A stretch of 64,000 nucleotides of DNA. Origin: Kribbella steppae (lineage in GTDB: Bacteria > Actinomycetota > Actinomycetes > Propionibacteriales > Kribbellaceae). The notes below the pieces were generated by a model that saw only the letters and a program-made list of their open reading frames with translations, ran no database searches and was not told the origin of the DNA. This document shows positions 1-8,734 of this stretch, piece by piece; positions within the stretch are counted from its first letter, which is position 1, and every line of letters begins with the position of its first letter. The translations under genes were made by a program, and so were the position numbers. The stretch spans positions 152,158 to 216,157 of the forward strand of contig NZ_SLWN01000016.1 in NCBI RefSeq assembly GCF_004342025.1, in the 5' to 3' direction.

Positions 1-1
1 A

Positions 2-643
2 ACGCCGCGCAACACCCTCAGCTCCGAGCTGATCGTGCGAACCGCGCTCGACCTGATGGAGTCGAAGGGCACCGATGCGTTCAGCCTGCGCGGGGTGGCC
101 GCGGAGCTCGGTGTCGGCCCGATGGCGCTCTACACCTACTTCCGCAACAAGGACGATCTCTACGACGCCGTCCGCGACCACCTGATGGGTCTGCTGCCCG
201 CCGTACCGCAGGATGTGGCGTGGCCCGACCAGGTGCGTGCGGTGTGCCGGAGCCTGCGGTTGCTGATGCTCCAGCACCCTTGCCTTGCGCAACTACTGGC
301 GGGCCGCCCGTTGAGCGGTCACGAGACAGCGCGGGTCGCGGAGGGACTGCTCGGAGTCCTGCGGGCCGCCGGGTTCGACCCGGAGACGGCGGCCCGGACG
401 CACACCACCTTGTTCACCTACGTGCTCGGGGCAACGTCCTGGGAGATCCAGATGGCCGCCGAACGACGGGATCCCGATTCGTGGCGACGTCTCCGGACGA
501 CGATGGAGTCGCTCTCGGCGCGGGACTTCCCGTCGGTCGTCGAGCTCGCCCCGGAACTGGCCCGGACCACAGGCGGCGACGACCAGTTCGACTACGGCCT
601 GGACCTGCTGCTGGCGGGCCTCGAGGTCAGAACACCATCGTGA
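2..643 (+). CDS. TetR/AcrR family transcriptional regulator (5' end outside window)
   Basis: This is a one-component DNA-binding repressor of the TetR type. The reading frame is open from the first bases of the window, and the residues before the first internal GTG (position 35) already read like the start of a TetR helix-turn-helix domain, so the true start lies upstream. The HTH is clear (SLRGVAAELGVGPMALYTYF, including the typical ALYTYFRNKDDL recognition segment). The remaining ~140 residues form an all-helical ligand-binding domain resembling TetR_C. The ligand cannot be told from sequence. Its 3' end overlaps the convergent TauE gene by 17 nt. Confidence 0.88.
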   Translation, partial: TPRNTLSSELIVRTALDLMESKGTDAFSLRGVAAELGVGPMALYTYFRNKDDLYDAVRDHLMGLLPAVPQDVAWPDQVRAVCRSLRLLMLQHPCLAQLLAGRPLSGHETARVAEGLLGVLRAAGFDPETAARTHTTLFTYVLGATSWEIQMAAERRDPDSWRRLRTTMESLSARDFPSVVELAPELARTTGGDDQFDYGLDLLLAGLEVRTPS

Positions 644-1373
644 CGATGGCGACGATGCCGATGCAGACGATCAGGATGCGCAGCGCGACCGGCGGGAGCT
701 TGCGGCCGTAGCGGGCGCCGAGGAAACCGCCGAAGGTGGAGCCGACCGCGATCAAACCGGCCGCCAGCCAGTCCACGTCGGCGACGATGATGAACAGCAC
801 CGCGGCGACCGTGTTCACGACGGTCGCGAGGACGTTCTTCAGACCGTTCATCCGCTGCAGGTCCGGATCCAGGCCGAGCCCGAGGATCGCCATCAGCAGC
901 ACGCCCTGGGCGGCACCGAAGTACCCGCCGTAGATGCCGGTGGCAAACACCGCCGGGATCACCCACCACGCACCGCGGTGAGCGTGCGCGGGGACACTGA
1001 TCCAGTTCTTCAGCCACGGCTGCAGGGCGACCAGCAGACAACCGAGCAGGATCAGCACCGGTACGACGGCATGGAACGCGGAGTCGGGCAGGGTCAGCAG
1101 CAGAACCGCCCCGACGATGCCACCGACCAGCGAGGCCGGCATCAGCCGGATCATCCGGCCGCGCTGGCCCTCGAGCTCACGCCGGTAGCCGATCGCACCG
1201 GCCGCCGTGCCCGGTGCCAGACCGACGCTGTTGCTGACGTTGGCGAGCACCGGCGGGATGCCGACGGCAAGTAATGCAGGGAAGGTCAACAGCGTGCCCG
1301 ACCCCACCACAGCGTTGATCGTGCCCGCGCCTACCCCCGCCACCAGGACGAACAGCGCCTCGAACCATGTCAT
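627..1373 (-). CDS. TauE/SafE (TSUP) family membrane permease
   Basis: This 248-residue integral membrane protein has about seven to eight hydrophobic segments. The family carries sulfite, sulfonates or other small organic anions across the membrane. The N-terminus has the family hallmark of a Gly-rich loop after the first helix (AGVGAGTINAVVGSGTLLTF), and a related half-repeat lies in the second half (ATGIYGGYFGAAQGVLLMAI). The ATG start gives the usual family length. It is convergent with the TetR gene, so the TetR gene being adjacent does not by itself imply regulation. The substrate is unknown. Confidence 0.88.
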   Translation of the reverse strand: MTWFEALFVLVAGVGAGTINAVVGSGTLLTFPALLAVGIPPVLANVSNSVGLAPGTAAGAIGYRRELEGQRGRMIRLMPASLVGGIVGAVLLLTLPDSAFHAVVPVLILLGCLLVALQPWLKNWISVPAHAHRGAWWVIPAVFATGIYGGYFGAAQGVLLMAILGLGLDPDLQRMNGLKNVLATVVNTVAAVLFIIVADVDWLAAGLIAVGSTFGGFLGARYGRKLPPVALRILIVCIGIVAIVTMVF

Positions 1374-1482
1374 CGATGCCAGACTTTACGCACCTGACCG
1401 GTCGGTCCGCTCAGCAGTCCGTCCGTTGAGCAGGCAACCTTCGATCGTTACACCGGCACCCTGGGTCTGCCGGACAGCACAA

Positions 1483-1510
1483 AGCCTTCCCAGGTCGCCC
1501 TGGGAAGGCT
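1483..1510 (-). terminator. Strong hairpin after the SPFH gene
   Basis: A perfect 12-bp inverted repeat (AGCCTTCCCAGG / CCTGGGAAGGCT) closes on a TCGC tetraloop, 17 nt past the stop codon of the minus-strand SPFH gene. On that strand it is followed by a short, interrupted T-rich stretch (TTTGTGCTGT). It probably ends the nfeD-SPFH transcript. Confidence 0.8.
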
Positions 1511-1526
1511 CTGTCTTTCAGTGTGT

Positions 1527-2696
1527 TCAGCGCTCGAGCGGCGGCTCGGGCGACGGCGGAACCGGAGGCTCCGAGTTCTGGCTGACCGCGGGCGGCACCT
1601 GCTGCTGGCTGCGGGTGCTGACGGCCGCGTTCTTCGCGGCGGCGATCGCTTCCGCGACCGCGTTGTCGGCCTCGGCCAAGGCCGCGTCGGGCGTGCCGTC
1701 CGTGGCGCGCTCGATCTCGGGCGCGTGGCCGTCGGCGAGCTCCGGCGCCTGCCAGGAACCCTCGGCCTTCTGCGGGATACCGGCCACCTGGCCGACCGCA
1801 CTGCCGAGACCCTTGAGCGCGTCGCCGATCTCGCTCGGCACGATCCACAGCTTGTTCGCGTCGCCCTGAGCGATCGACGGGAGCATCTGCAGGTACTGGT
1901 AGGCGAGCAGACCCTGGTCCGGCTTGCCGGCGTGGATCGCGTTGAAGACCGTGGTGATGGCCTGCGCCTCACCCTGGGCCTTCAGGATCCGGGCCTCCCG
2001 CTCGGCCTGTGCGCGCAGGATCCGGGACTCCCGGTCACCCTGGGCGGTGAGGATCGCGGACTGCTTCTGGCCCTCGGCCGACAGAACGGCGGACTGCCGC
2101 ATACCCTCGGCGGTCAGGATCGCGGCGCGCTTGTCGCGGTCGGCGCGCATCTGCTTCTCCATCGAGTCCTGGATCGACGGCGGCGGGTCGATCGAGCGCA
2201 GCTCGACCCGGTTGACCCGGATCCCCCACTTGCCGGTCGCCTCGTCCAGCACGTACCGGAGCTTCTCGTTGATCTCCTCACGAGAGGTCAGCGTCTGCTC
2301 CAGGTCCATGCCACCGATGATGTTGCGCAGCGTCGTCATGGTCAGCTGCTCGATCGCCTGGATGTAGTTGGAGATCTCGTACGTGGCCCGGACCGGGTCG
2401 TTCACCTGGAAATAGATGACGGAGTCGATCGACACCATCAGGTTGTCCTCGGTGATGACGCCCTGCGGCGGGAATGCGACGACCTGCTCGCGCATGTCGA
2501 TGGTGTAGCGAACCTTGTCGACGAACGGCGTCAGCAGGTTCAGACCGGGCTGCAAACCGGTCTTGAACTTACCGAATCGCTCGACGATCCCGACGGTCTG
2601 CTGCTGCACCACCCGGACAGACTTGATCAGTGTGACGATCACCAGCAAGGCGACCAATGCCAACACTACGAGGAACGCGGTCACTAGACCCTCCAC
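1527..2696 (-). CDS. SPFH/Band 7 (stomatin-like) membrane-anchored protein
   Basis: This is a 389-residue stomatin/prohibitin-type scaffold protein. One N-terminal hydrophobic helix (about residues 5-25) anchors it. The SPFH domain follows (VQQQTVGIVERFGKF, then GLNLLTPFVDKVRY and the VLDEATGKWGIRVNRVEL segment, residues 30-190). The coiled-coil stretch at ~195-250 is made of near-decapeptide Ala/Gly/Gln repeats (ILTAEGMRQS, VLSAEGQKQS, ILTAQGDRES). The C-terminal tail is Pro/Ser/Glu rich. Such proteins form membrane microdomain oligomers and pair with NfeD proteins, and nfeD lies just upstream. The GTG at 2696 is used here; GTG 2684, preceded by GGAGGG, is an equally plausible start. Confidence 0.92.
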   Translation of the reverse strand: MEGLVTAFLVVLALVALLVIVTLIKSVRVVQQQTVGIVERFGKFKTGLQPGLNLLTPFVDKVRYTIDMREQVVAFPPQGVITEDNLMVSIDSVIYFQVNDPVRATYEISNYIQAIEQLTMTTLRNIIGGMDLEQTLTSREEINEKLRYVLDEATGKWGIRVNRVELRSIDPPPSIQDSMEKQMRADRDKRAAILTAEGMRQSAVLSAEGQKQSAILTAQGDRESRILRAQAEREARILKAQGEAQAITTVFNAIHAGKPDQGLLAYQYLQMLPSIAQGDANKLWIVPSEIGDALKGLGSAVGQVAGIPQKAEGSWQAPELADGHAPEIERATDGTPDAALAEADNAVAEAIAAAKNAAVSTRSQQQVPPAVSQNSEPPVPPSPEPPLER

Positions 2697-2861
2697 TCGA
2701 CAGAACCCTCAGGACGGACAGTCTTTCCTATCGACGGTCCACTCGCCGTACCGGTTCCCCGGCGCGTCGGCTGCCTGATCGCGCAGGTACTTCTGTCGTC
2801 CTCCCGTAACCGACAGTACTGCGAACTCAGCACCGCTCAACTGCGGGCCGCCGGGAGGGCG

Positions 2862-3386
2862 TCAGCTCTGCGGCGGGTCGGTGGGATTCGGGTCCTGGTT
2901 GGGCCGCGGGTCGCTGAGCTGGTGGAGCGAATCGCCGACCGGATAGACGACGGCGGTGGCGCCGTCGATCGACATGATCTCCACCCGCGTACCCGGCTGG
3001 ATCGTGGACACCTCGTCGAACGGGCGGGCGGTCCACAGGTCACCACCGATCCGGATCGAACCGCCGCCGTCCGGGTGGATCTCCTTGACCACGGTGCCGG
3101 TGCGGCCGATGACGTGCGCGGAGCCGGTCTTCAGCTCGGGGCCGTGATGGAACTTGCGGGCCAGCAGCGGACGAATCGCGACCAGCATCGCGGCGGCGGT
3201 GATCAGTCCGACCACGATCTGCAGCCAGAGCAGTCCTGGGAAGACGGCGCTCACCCCGGCGGCGGTCAGCGCACCGGCCGCCAGCATCAGCAGGGTGAAG
3301 TCGAGTGACGCCAGTTCGGCCAGACCGAGGGCGGCGGCAACTGTCAGCCACGCCGCCCAGCTGTTGTCCCGCAGCCAATCCATCAT
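2862..3386 (-). CDS. NfeD-like membrane protein
   Basis: This 174-residue protein has three or four N-terminal membrane helices (residues ~10-70), then a soluble OB-fold domain typical of the NfeD C-terminus (IGRTGTVVKEIHPDGGGSIR, VEIMSIDGATAVVYPV). NfeD proteins work with SPFH proteins in membrane microdomain organisation or membrane protease control, and the SPFH gene follows 165 nt downstream on the same strand. Tandem ATG codons (3386 and 3383) mark the start. The C-terminal tail is Asn/Pro rich and probably unstructured. Confidence 0.88.
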   Translation of the reverse strand: MMDWLRDNSWAAWLTVAAALGLAELASLDFTLLMLAAGALTAAGVSAVFPGLLWLQIVVGLITAAAMLVAIRPLLARKFHHGPELKTGSAHVIGRTGTVVKEIHPDGGGSIRIGGDLWTARPFDEVSTIQPGTRVEIMSIDGATAVVYPVGDSLHQLSDPRPNQDPNPTDPPQS

Positions 3387-3458
3387 CTGCCAAGCCTATC
3401 CACGATTCGGGGCCCTTGGTCGGTTATTGGACGCGCCCTGTTCGCTGCGGGATCCCGG

Positions 3459-4241
3459 TCAGAGGGCGCGGGCGGTGTAGCGGCCGTCTTCCTGCTTGAG
3501 CGAGAGGGCCAGGTCGAACGTCTCGCTGAGGCTTTCGGAGGTGAGGGCCTCGTCGATCGGGCCGGCCGAGACGATGCGGCCACGCTTCAGCAGCAGGGCG
3601 TGGGTGAAGCCGGGCGGGACTTCCTCGACGTGGTGGGTGACGAGGACCATCGCCGGTGCACCGGCCGCGGTCGCGATCGAGCTGAGTGAGCGAACCAACT
3701 GCTCGCGACCGGTGAGATCGAGGCCGGCCGCGGGCTCGTCCATCAGCATCAGCTCGGGGTCGGTCATCAGCGCGCGGGCGATCTGGACGCGCTTGCGCTC
3801 GCCCTCGGACAAGGTGCCGAACGTCCGGTCGCCGAGGTGTCCGATACCCAGCTCCGTCAGCAGCTCCTTGGCCCGCTGGTGGTCCAGTTCGTCGTACTCC
3901 TCCCGCCAGCGACCGAGTACGGCGTACGACGCGGAGACCACGACGTCCGACACGCGTTCGCCGCGGGGAAGCCGGTCCGCGAGAGCGGCACTGGTCAGTC
4001 CGATCCGCGGCCGCAGCTCGAACACGTCGACCGCACCGAGCACCTCGCCGAGCAGTCCGGCGACACCGGAGGTCGGGTGGATCTGTGCCGCGAGGATCTG
4101 CAGCAGCGTCGTCTTGCCGGCGCCGTTCGGGCCGATCACCACCCACCGGTCGGCCTCGTCGACGGTCCAGTCGATCCCGTCGAGCAGCAGCGCCCCACCA
4201 CGAACGATCGACACCCCGGCCAGCTCCACCACTGCAGTCAT
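3459..4241 (-). CDS. ABC transporter ATP-binding protein
   Basis: This 260-residue ATPase has all motifs intact: Walker A GPNGAGKTT (~36-44), signature LSEGERKRVQIARAL (~145-159), Walker B LMLMDEPAAGLDL and a switch His in LVTHHVEEV. The signature LSEGE and the VEEVPPG segment place it with the ModF/YlmA-like ATPases that lie outside permease operons. No permease or binding protein is adjacent, so its partner is unknown; a non-transport role is possible. ATG 4241 is preferred over the in-frame TTG at 4247. Confidence 0.88.
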   Translation of the reverse strand: MTAVVELAGVSIVRGGALLLDGIDWTVDEADRWVVIGPNGAGKTTLLQILAAQIHPTSGVAGLLGEVLGAVDVFELRPRIGLTSAALADRLPRGERVSDVVVSASYAVLGRWREEYDELDHQRAKELLTELGIGHLGDRTFGTLSEGERKRVQIARALMTDPELMLMDEPAAGLDLTGREQLVRSLSSIATAAGAPAMVLVTHHVEEVPPGFTHALLLKRGRIVSAGPIDEALTSESLSETFDLALSLKQEDGRYTARAL

Positions 4242-4328
4242 GCCCAAAACCTACGGGGTCGCTCGCCCACAGCCGCGCGCGGCCTGCTGATGTCGTGCGG
4301 CGACCAGCGTGGTGGGAGACTGGCGGGC

Positions 4329-5063
4329 GTGTTGACGACCTCCGCCTCGCTTCGGTTCACCGTGTGGACCAACGCGATGCTGACCGGATCCTGTGACCCG
4401 GACACCGCTGCCCTGAAGATCCTCGGCGACGATGTCGGGCACCATGTCGCCGGCTTGGCCGCGCATCCGGCGCCGGCGACGCTGCCGGTCGCACTCAATC
4501 TGTTACGCGCGGCGGGCGCGAAGGAGGCCCATCTCGCCCTGCCGGTTCCGGGCGATCCGATCGGACTGGCCGGGCCGCCGACCTTCAACGAGGCCGCGCT
4601 CGAAACGGGTGAGGCCGTCGTCCTGACGGGCGCCGAGGTCGGGCTCGTTCCGGCGTACGTCGGTCCGGCCGTGCAGTGGACCGTGATGGCGGCGACGAGT
4701 CCGCCGCCGGCCGACATCGGTGAGGCGGACCGTGGCCTGCGGCTGGCGTTGATCGAGGCGGCCGAGTCGCTCGCGGCCCTGGACGTCGCGCGGTGGAAGC
4801 CGGAGATCGCGGACGCACTGATCGACATCCGCAAGATCGGCAGCGGACGCAACGACGACCTTGCTCCCGGCTACCAACCCCGCGCGGTGAAGACCGCCGC
4901 CACCGCTCGCCGGTGTCTCGCCATCGCCGATGCGGCGCTCGAGGACGACGGTGCCGCGGTCACCGGCGCCGAGGCCGACGCCCGCCGCCGTACGCTGACG
5001 GATCTGGCCGCCGCCGCCCGCCGCGCCCTCGTCGCGGCATGTGGACCGCCGGTTCACGACTGA
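4329..5063 (+). CDS. Conserved protein of unknown function
   Basis: This 244-residue soluble protein belongs to no family I can name. No signal peptide, membrane segment or catalytic motif is evident. It is rich in Ala, Leu and Asp, with a beta-like first half (VLTTSASLRFTVWTNAMLTG) and a helical second half. The GTG at 4329 is chosen because GGTGGGAG lies about 10 nt upstream; an in-frame ATG at 4290 has no comparable site. It sits 27 nt before serB on the same strand and may be co-transcribed with it. Length and codon use match its neighbours, so the reading frame is believable. Confidence 0.72.
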   Translation: MLTTSASLRFTVWTNAMLTGSCDPDTAALKILGDDVGHHVAGLAAHPAPATLPVALNLLRAAGAKEAHLALPVPGDPIGLAGPPTFNEAALETGEAVVLTGAEVGLVPAYVGPAVQWTVMAATSPPPADIGEADRGLRLALIEAAESLAALDVARWKPEIADALIDIRKIGSGRNDDLAPGYQPRAVKTAATARRCLAIADAALEDDGAAVTGAEADARRRTLTDLAAAARRALVAACGPPVHD

Positions 5064-5090
5064 ACTGGTTTAGGTACCGTTCGTGCTGCC

Positions 5091-6308
5091 ATGACTGGAC
5101 AGGCTGAGCTCGAGACGACAACGCCCGATCGCCCGACGCTGCTGGTCACGTTGACCGGTACTGACCGCCCGGGCCTGACCTCCGCTGTGCTCTCGACGCT
5201 CGCCACCCGCGGGCTCGAGGTGATCGATGCCGAACAGGTGGTCCTCCGGGGTCGCCTGGTGCTCGGTGTGCTGGTGTCCGTGCCACGCGATCACAAGGAC
5301 CTCAAAGAGGAACTGAAGGCGCTCGGGACGGTCCTCGACGTCGACATCTCGGTGAAGAAGGGCATCGGCGACAACGAGCCCCGGCGCCAGGGCCGTAGCC
5401 AGGTGACGGTGATCGGTCACCCGCTGACCGCCGCCGGGCTGGCCGCCATCGCCGGCCGGATCGCCGACACCGGCGCGAACATCGACCGGATCAGCCGGAT
5501 GGCGCGCTACCCGGTGACCGCGATGGAGATCGCGGTCTCGGGTGCCGATCCGGAGGCGCTGCGGACCGTGCTCGCCCTGGAGGGAGTGCGGCAGAAACTG
5601 GACGTCGCCGTCCAGGCCGGCGGGCTGTACCGGCGGGCCAAGCGGCTGATCGTGATGGATGTCGACTCGACGCTGATCCAGGGCGAGGTCATCGAGATGC
5701 TCGCCGGGCACGCCGGCCGACTGGAAGAAGTTGCCGCGGTCACCGAACAGGCGATGCGCGGCGAGCTCGACTTCGCCGAGTCCCTGCACCACCGGGTCGC
5801 CCAGCTGAAAGGTCTGCCCGAGTCCGCGCTGGACGAGGTGTACCGCGCGATCGAGCTGGCGCCCGGCGCGCGCACCCTGGTGCGGACGCTGAAGCGGCTC
5901 GGGTACCAGTTCGCCATCGTCAGCGGCGGCTTCAGCCAGATCACCGACAAGCTGGCCGCCGACCTCGGCATCGACTACGCCACGGCGAACGAACTGGAGA
6001 TCGTCGACGGCAAGCTCACCGGCCGGGTGATCGGCGACATCGTCGACCGGGCCGGCAAGGCGGTCGCGCTGCGCCGGTTCGCGGCGAAGTCCGGTACGCC
6101 GCTGTCCCAGACGGTCGCGATCGGTGACGGCGCCAACGACCTCGACATGCTCGCGGCGGCTGGGCTCGGGGTCGCCTTCAACGCCAAGCCGGTCGTCCAG
6201 GCGGCGGCCGACACGCATCTGAGTCACCCCTACCTGGACACGATCCTGTACCTGCTGGGCATCAGCCGCGAGGAAGTGGAAGCCGCCGACGCGGACAATC
6301 CGACCTGA
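5091..6308 (+). CDS. serB: Phosphoserine phosphatase
   Basis: It catalyses the last step of serine synthesis, hydrolysing O-phosphoserine. The 405-residue protein starts with two ACT-type regulatory domains (residues ~13-95 and ~100-170), as in the long actinobacterial SerB. The HAD phosphatase domain follows: motif I MDVDSTLIQGE with the nucleophile Asp, motif II IVSGGFSQ, and motif IV GDGANDLDML. The ACT domains suggest allosteric control by an amino acid, as in mycobacterial SerB2. No other serine-pathway gene is nearby. Confidence 0.95.
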   Translation: MTGQAELETTTPDRPTLLVTLTGTDRPGLTSAVLSTLATRGLEVIDAEQVVLRGRLVLGVLVSVPRDHKDLKEELKALGTVLDVDISVKKGIGDNEPRRQGRSQVTVIGHPLTAAGLAAIAGRIADTGANIDRISRMARYPVTAMEIAVSGADPEALRTVLALEGVRQKLDVAVQAGGLYRRAKRLIVMDVDSTLIQGEVIEMLAGHAGRLEEVAAVTEQAMRGELDFAESLHHRVAQLKGLPESALDEVYRAIELAPGARTLVRTLKRLGYQFAIVSGGFSQITDKLAADLGIDYATANELEIVDGKLTGRVIGDIVDRAGKAVALRRFAAKSGTPLSQTVAIGDGANDLDMLAAAGLGVAFNAKPVVQAAADTHLSHPYLDTILYLLGISREEVEAADADNPT

Positions 6309-6313
6309 CCGTT

Positions 6314-6331
6314 CGCGGGATTTTCCCCGCG
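6314..6331 (+). terminator. Short GC hairpin after serB
   Basis: CGCGGG and CCCGCG form a perfect 6-bp stem around ATTTTC, 5 nt after the serB stop. There is no T-run, so termination efficiency is uncertain. The hairpin separates serB from the GNAT gene. Confidence 0.4.
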
Positions 6332-6350
6332 GGTGCGCCATGATCGAGAC

Positions 6351-7244
6351 ATGCTGCCGCAGGGGTTCGCGAGCCGCTCCGCGACGATAGATGACGCCGA
6401 CGCGATCTATCGGCTGATGGCCGCGGGCGAGATCCGGTGGCACGGCCGGGCCGAGGTCGCGGCGGACGCGGTCGCGGCGGATCTGCAGCGACCCGAGCTG
6501 GACCGTGAGCGCGACACGCTCCTCGTCGAGGCCGCCAACGGTGACCTGGCCGGGTGGGCCTGGCTGCACCTGGCCAAACGCGCTCAGATCGACGTGCATC
6601 CGTCGTACTGGGGGCTCGGGATCGGAACCGCGCTGCTCGACTGGGCGGAAGGGCGGTCGCGCGAGGAAGGCAGCGAATGGCTGGCGCAGGCCGTGGACGA
6701 CGCGGACAAGGCCGGGACCGACCTGCTGCGCTCGCGCGGCTACGAGGTGCTCGCGACCAACTGGCTGCTGGAACGCCCGATCACGACCCCTGGACCGCGG
6801 AATGTGCCGGCCGGCGTCACGCTCAGCCGGTACGACGAGGCGAGGGCGCACGAGGTGTACGAGCTGATCGAGGGGGCGTTCTCCGAGTTCCAGCAGCGGC
6901 GGAAGTCGTACGACGAATGGTCGCGGCTGACCGTGGAGCGATCCACCTTCCGCCCGGACGCCTCAACGCTGGCGTACGCCGATGACGAGCTCATCGGAGC
7001 CGTGATCGCGCTCGACCTCCCGGAGACCGATGAGGGGTACGTCCAGCAGCTCGCCGTCCGCGCGGATCAGCGGGGCAACGGCGTGGCGCGGGCGATGCTC
7101 GACGACACCTGCGCCGAGTTCCACCGGCTCGGCCGGCGTGACTGCATCCTCTGGACGCATTCCGGGACCGGCGCCCTCGGCATGTACGAACGCCTCGGCA
7201 TGCGGGTCCGGCGCAGTACGACGGTTTATCGCCGGACGCACTGA
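6351..7244 (+). CDS. GNAT family N-acetyltransferase with two GNAT domains
   Basis: This 297-residue protein carries two consecutive GNAT folds. In the first, the acetyl-CoA loop is degenerate but recognisable (IDVHPSYWGLGIGTALLDWA, residues ~75-100). The second is canonical (QLAVRADQRGNGVARAMLDD at ~225-245, then GTGALGMYERLGMRVRRSTT). Tandem GNATs of this kind include mycothiol synthase-like enzymes, but no substrate residue lets me assign that role. ATG 6351 fits the family N-terminus better than GTG 6333; a CATGAT hexamer six bases upstream could be a leaderless -10. Confidence 0.85.
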   Translation: MLPQGFASRSATIDDADAIYRLMAAGEIRWHGRAEVAADAVAADLQRPELDRERDTLLVEAANGDLAGWAWLHLAKRAQIDVHPSYWGLGIGTALLDWAEGRSREEGSEWLAQAVDDADKAGTDLLRSRGYEVLATNWLLERPITTPGPRNVPAGVTLSRYDEARAHEVYELIEGAFSEFQQRRKSYDEWSRLTVERSTFRPDASTLAYADDELIGAVIALDLPETDEGYVQQLAVRADQRGNGVARAMLDDTCAEFHRLGRRDCILWTHSGTGALGMYERLGMRVRRSTTVYRRTH

Positions 7245-7265
7245 ACTCCGACCGTGACGAGCTGT

Positions 7266-7295
7266 TGACACCTAGCCATGAGAGCGCTCACATTG
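7266..7295 (+). promoter_or_regulatory. Promoter with embedded LacI-type (CebR/CelR-like) operator
   Basis: A consensus -35 TTGACA (7266-7271) is followed 18 nt later by a -10-like CACATT (7290-7295). Between and overlapping them is the dyad ATGAGAGCGCTCACAT (7279-7294), symmetrical around AGC/GCT with one mismatched pair. It matches the GAGCGCTC core of LacI-family sugar repressors such as CebR and CelR (TGGGAGCGCTCCCA). Its position would block RNA polymerase directly. The GH16 gene starts 26 nt downstream behind the SD GGAGG. Confidence 0.75.
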
Positions 7296-7320
7296 ACCTC
7301 ACCAATCCCTGGAGGTCGCT

Positions 7321-8700
7321 ATGCGTTCCCGCCCCTTGCTCACCGCATTGCTTGCCCCACTTCTCGTCACCGGCGCCTTGGCCGTTGCGGCACAAGCCAG
7401 CGTGCCGCCGCCTCCGGCCGGCTGGACCACGGTCTGGAGTGACGACTTCGACGGGCCCGGCAACACGCTGCCGTCGAGCGCCAACTGGATCATCGACACC
7501 GGCCACGGCTACCCGGGCGGCCCCGGGAACTGGGGTACCGGCGAGATCCAGAACTACACGAACAGCACCGACAACCTCGCTCTCGACGGCTCCGGAAACC
7601 TGCGCATCACGCCCCGCCGCGACGCGGCCGGCAACTGGACGTCGGCCCGGATCGAGACCCACAAGAGCGACTTCAAACCGCCCGCCGGCGGTGTCCTCGC
7701 GATCGAGAGCCGGATCCAGATGCCGAACGTCACCGGCAACGCGGCCCTCGGCTACTGGCCGGCGTTCTGGGCGCTCGGAGCGCCGTACCGCGGGAACTAC
7801 TGGAACTGGCCGGGCATCGGCGAGTTCGACATCATGGAGAACGTCAACGGGATCAATTCCGTCTGGGCTGTCCTGCACTGTGGCGTGAATCCCGGCGGAC
7901 CGTGCAACGAGACCAGCGGCCTCGGCGCCAGCCGTGCGTGCCCGGGCTCGAGTTGCCAGTCCGGGTTCCACACCTACCGATTCGAGTGGGACACGAGCAT
8001 CTCGCCGAACCAGTTGCGCTGGTACGTCGACGGGCAGCAGTTCCACTCGATCAGCCAGGGCCAACTGCCTGCCGACACGTGGACGAACATGACCTCGCAC
8101 GCCGGCTACTTCATCCTCCTGAACGTCGCCATCGGCGGCGCCTTCCCGGATGCCCTCAACGGACCGACGCCACGGCCTGAGACTGTCCCGGGTCATCCGA
8201 TGGTCGTTGACTACGTTGCCGTCACATCCCGCGGCGGCGGCACGACTCCGCCCACGACTCCCCCGCCCACCACGCCTCCGCCCGGCGGTGGCAGCGCCTA
8301 CAGCACCGTGCAGGCCGAGACGTCCACCCAACGGTCCAGCATCGGCGTCGAGACCACCACGGACACCGGCGGCGGCCAGAACCTGATGCAGATCGGCAAC
8401 GGCGACTGGGCGCTCTACCGCGGGCTCGACTTCGGCAGCACGGCCGCGACCCAGTTCATCGCCAGGGTCGCGTCCGGTGCGGCCGGTGGGGTCAGCGGGC
8501 TGGTCGAAGTACGCCTCGACAGTCGCTCGAACGCCCCGATCGGCAGCTTCGCCGTCGCCAACACCGGTGGCTGGCAGTCCTGGCGAACCGTCCCGGCCAA
8601 CATCAGCGGCGTCACCGGCGTGCATGACGTCTACATCACCTTCACCAGCGGCCAACCCGCTGACTTCGTCAACCTCAACTGGCTCACATTCGGTCACTGA
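7321..8700 (+). CDS. Secreted GH16 beta-glucanase with C-terminal CBM6-type module
   Basis: This 459-residue exported endo-glucanase probably acts on beta-1,3 or mixed-linkage glucans. It has a Sec signal peptide ending near AQAS (residue ~27). In the GH16 domain (~30-300) the ExDxxE catalytic motif is intact: GEFDIMENVNG, with E168 nucleophile, D170 and E173 acid/base. The aromatic WPAFWAL segment is also present. A Pro/Thr/Gly linker (~300-325) leads to a CBM6-like carbohydrate-binding module starting at YSTVQAETST. SD GGAGG precedes the ATG. The upstream operator suggests sugar-controlled expression. Confidence 0.93.
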   Translation: MRSRPLLTALLAPLLVTGALAVAAQASVPPPPAGWTTVWSDDFDGPGNTLPSSANWIIDTGHGYPGGPGNWGTGEIQNYTNSTDNLALDGSGNLRITPRRDAAGNWTSARIETHKSDFKPPAGGVLAIESRIQMPNVTGNAALGYWPAFWALGAPYRGNYWNWPGIGEFDIMENVNGINSVWAVLHCGVNPGGPCNETSGLGASRACPGSSCQSGFHTYRFEWDTSISPNQLRWYVDGQQFHSISQGQLPADTWTNMTSHAGYFILLNVAIGGAFPDALNGPTPRPETVPGHPMVVDYVAVTSRGGGTTPPTTPPPTTPPPGGGSAYSTVQAETSTQRSSIGVETTTDTGGGQNLMQIGNGDWALYRGLDFGSTAATQFIARVASGAAGGVSGLVEVRLDSRSNAPIGSFAVANTGGWQSWRTVPANISGVTGVHDVYITFTSGQPADFVNLNWLTFGH

Positions 8701-8734
8701 CAACCCGATCCAGCGGTAACGGGTCGTCGCCACC

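Noticed and set aside
1396..1407. GACCG-GT-CGGTC dyad upstream of the TauE gene as a TetR operator
   Set aside because: The short dyad is GC-rich and easily found by chance in this sequence, and the TetR gene points toward the TauE stop rather than sharing this region.
5070..6851. Minus-strand frame opposite serB and GNAT
   Set aside because: Same composition bias and full overlap with two conserved genes.
8701..8725. ACCCG/CGGGT pairing as terminator of the GH16 gene
   Set aside because: Only 5 bp with a 12-nt loop and no T-run; too weak to list.
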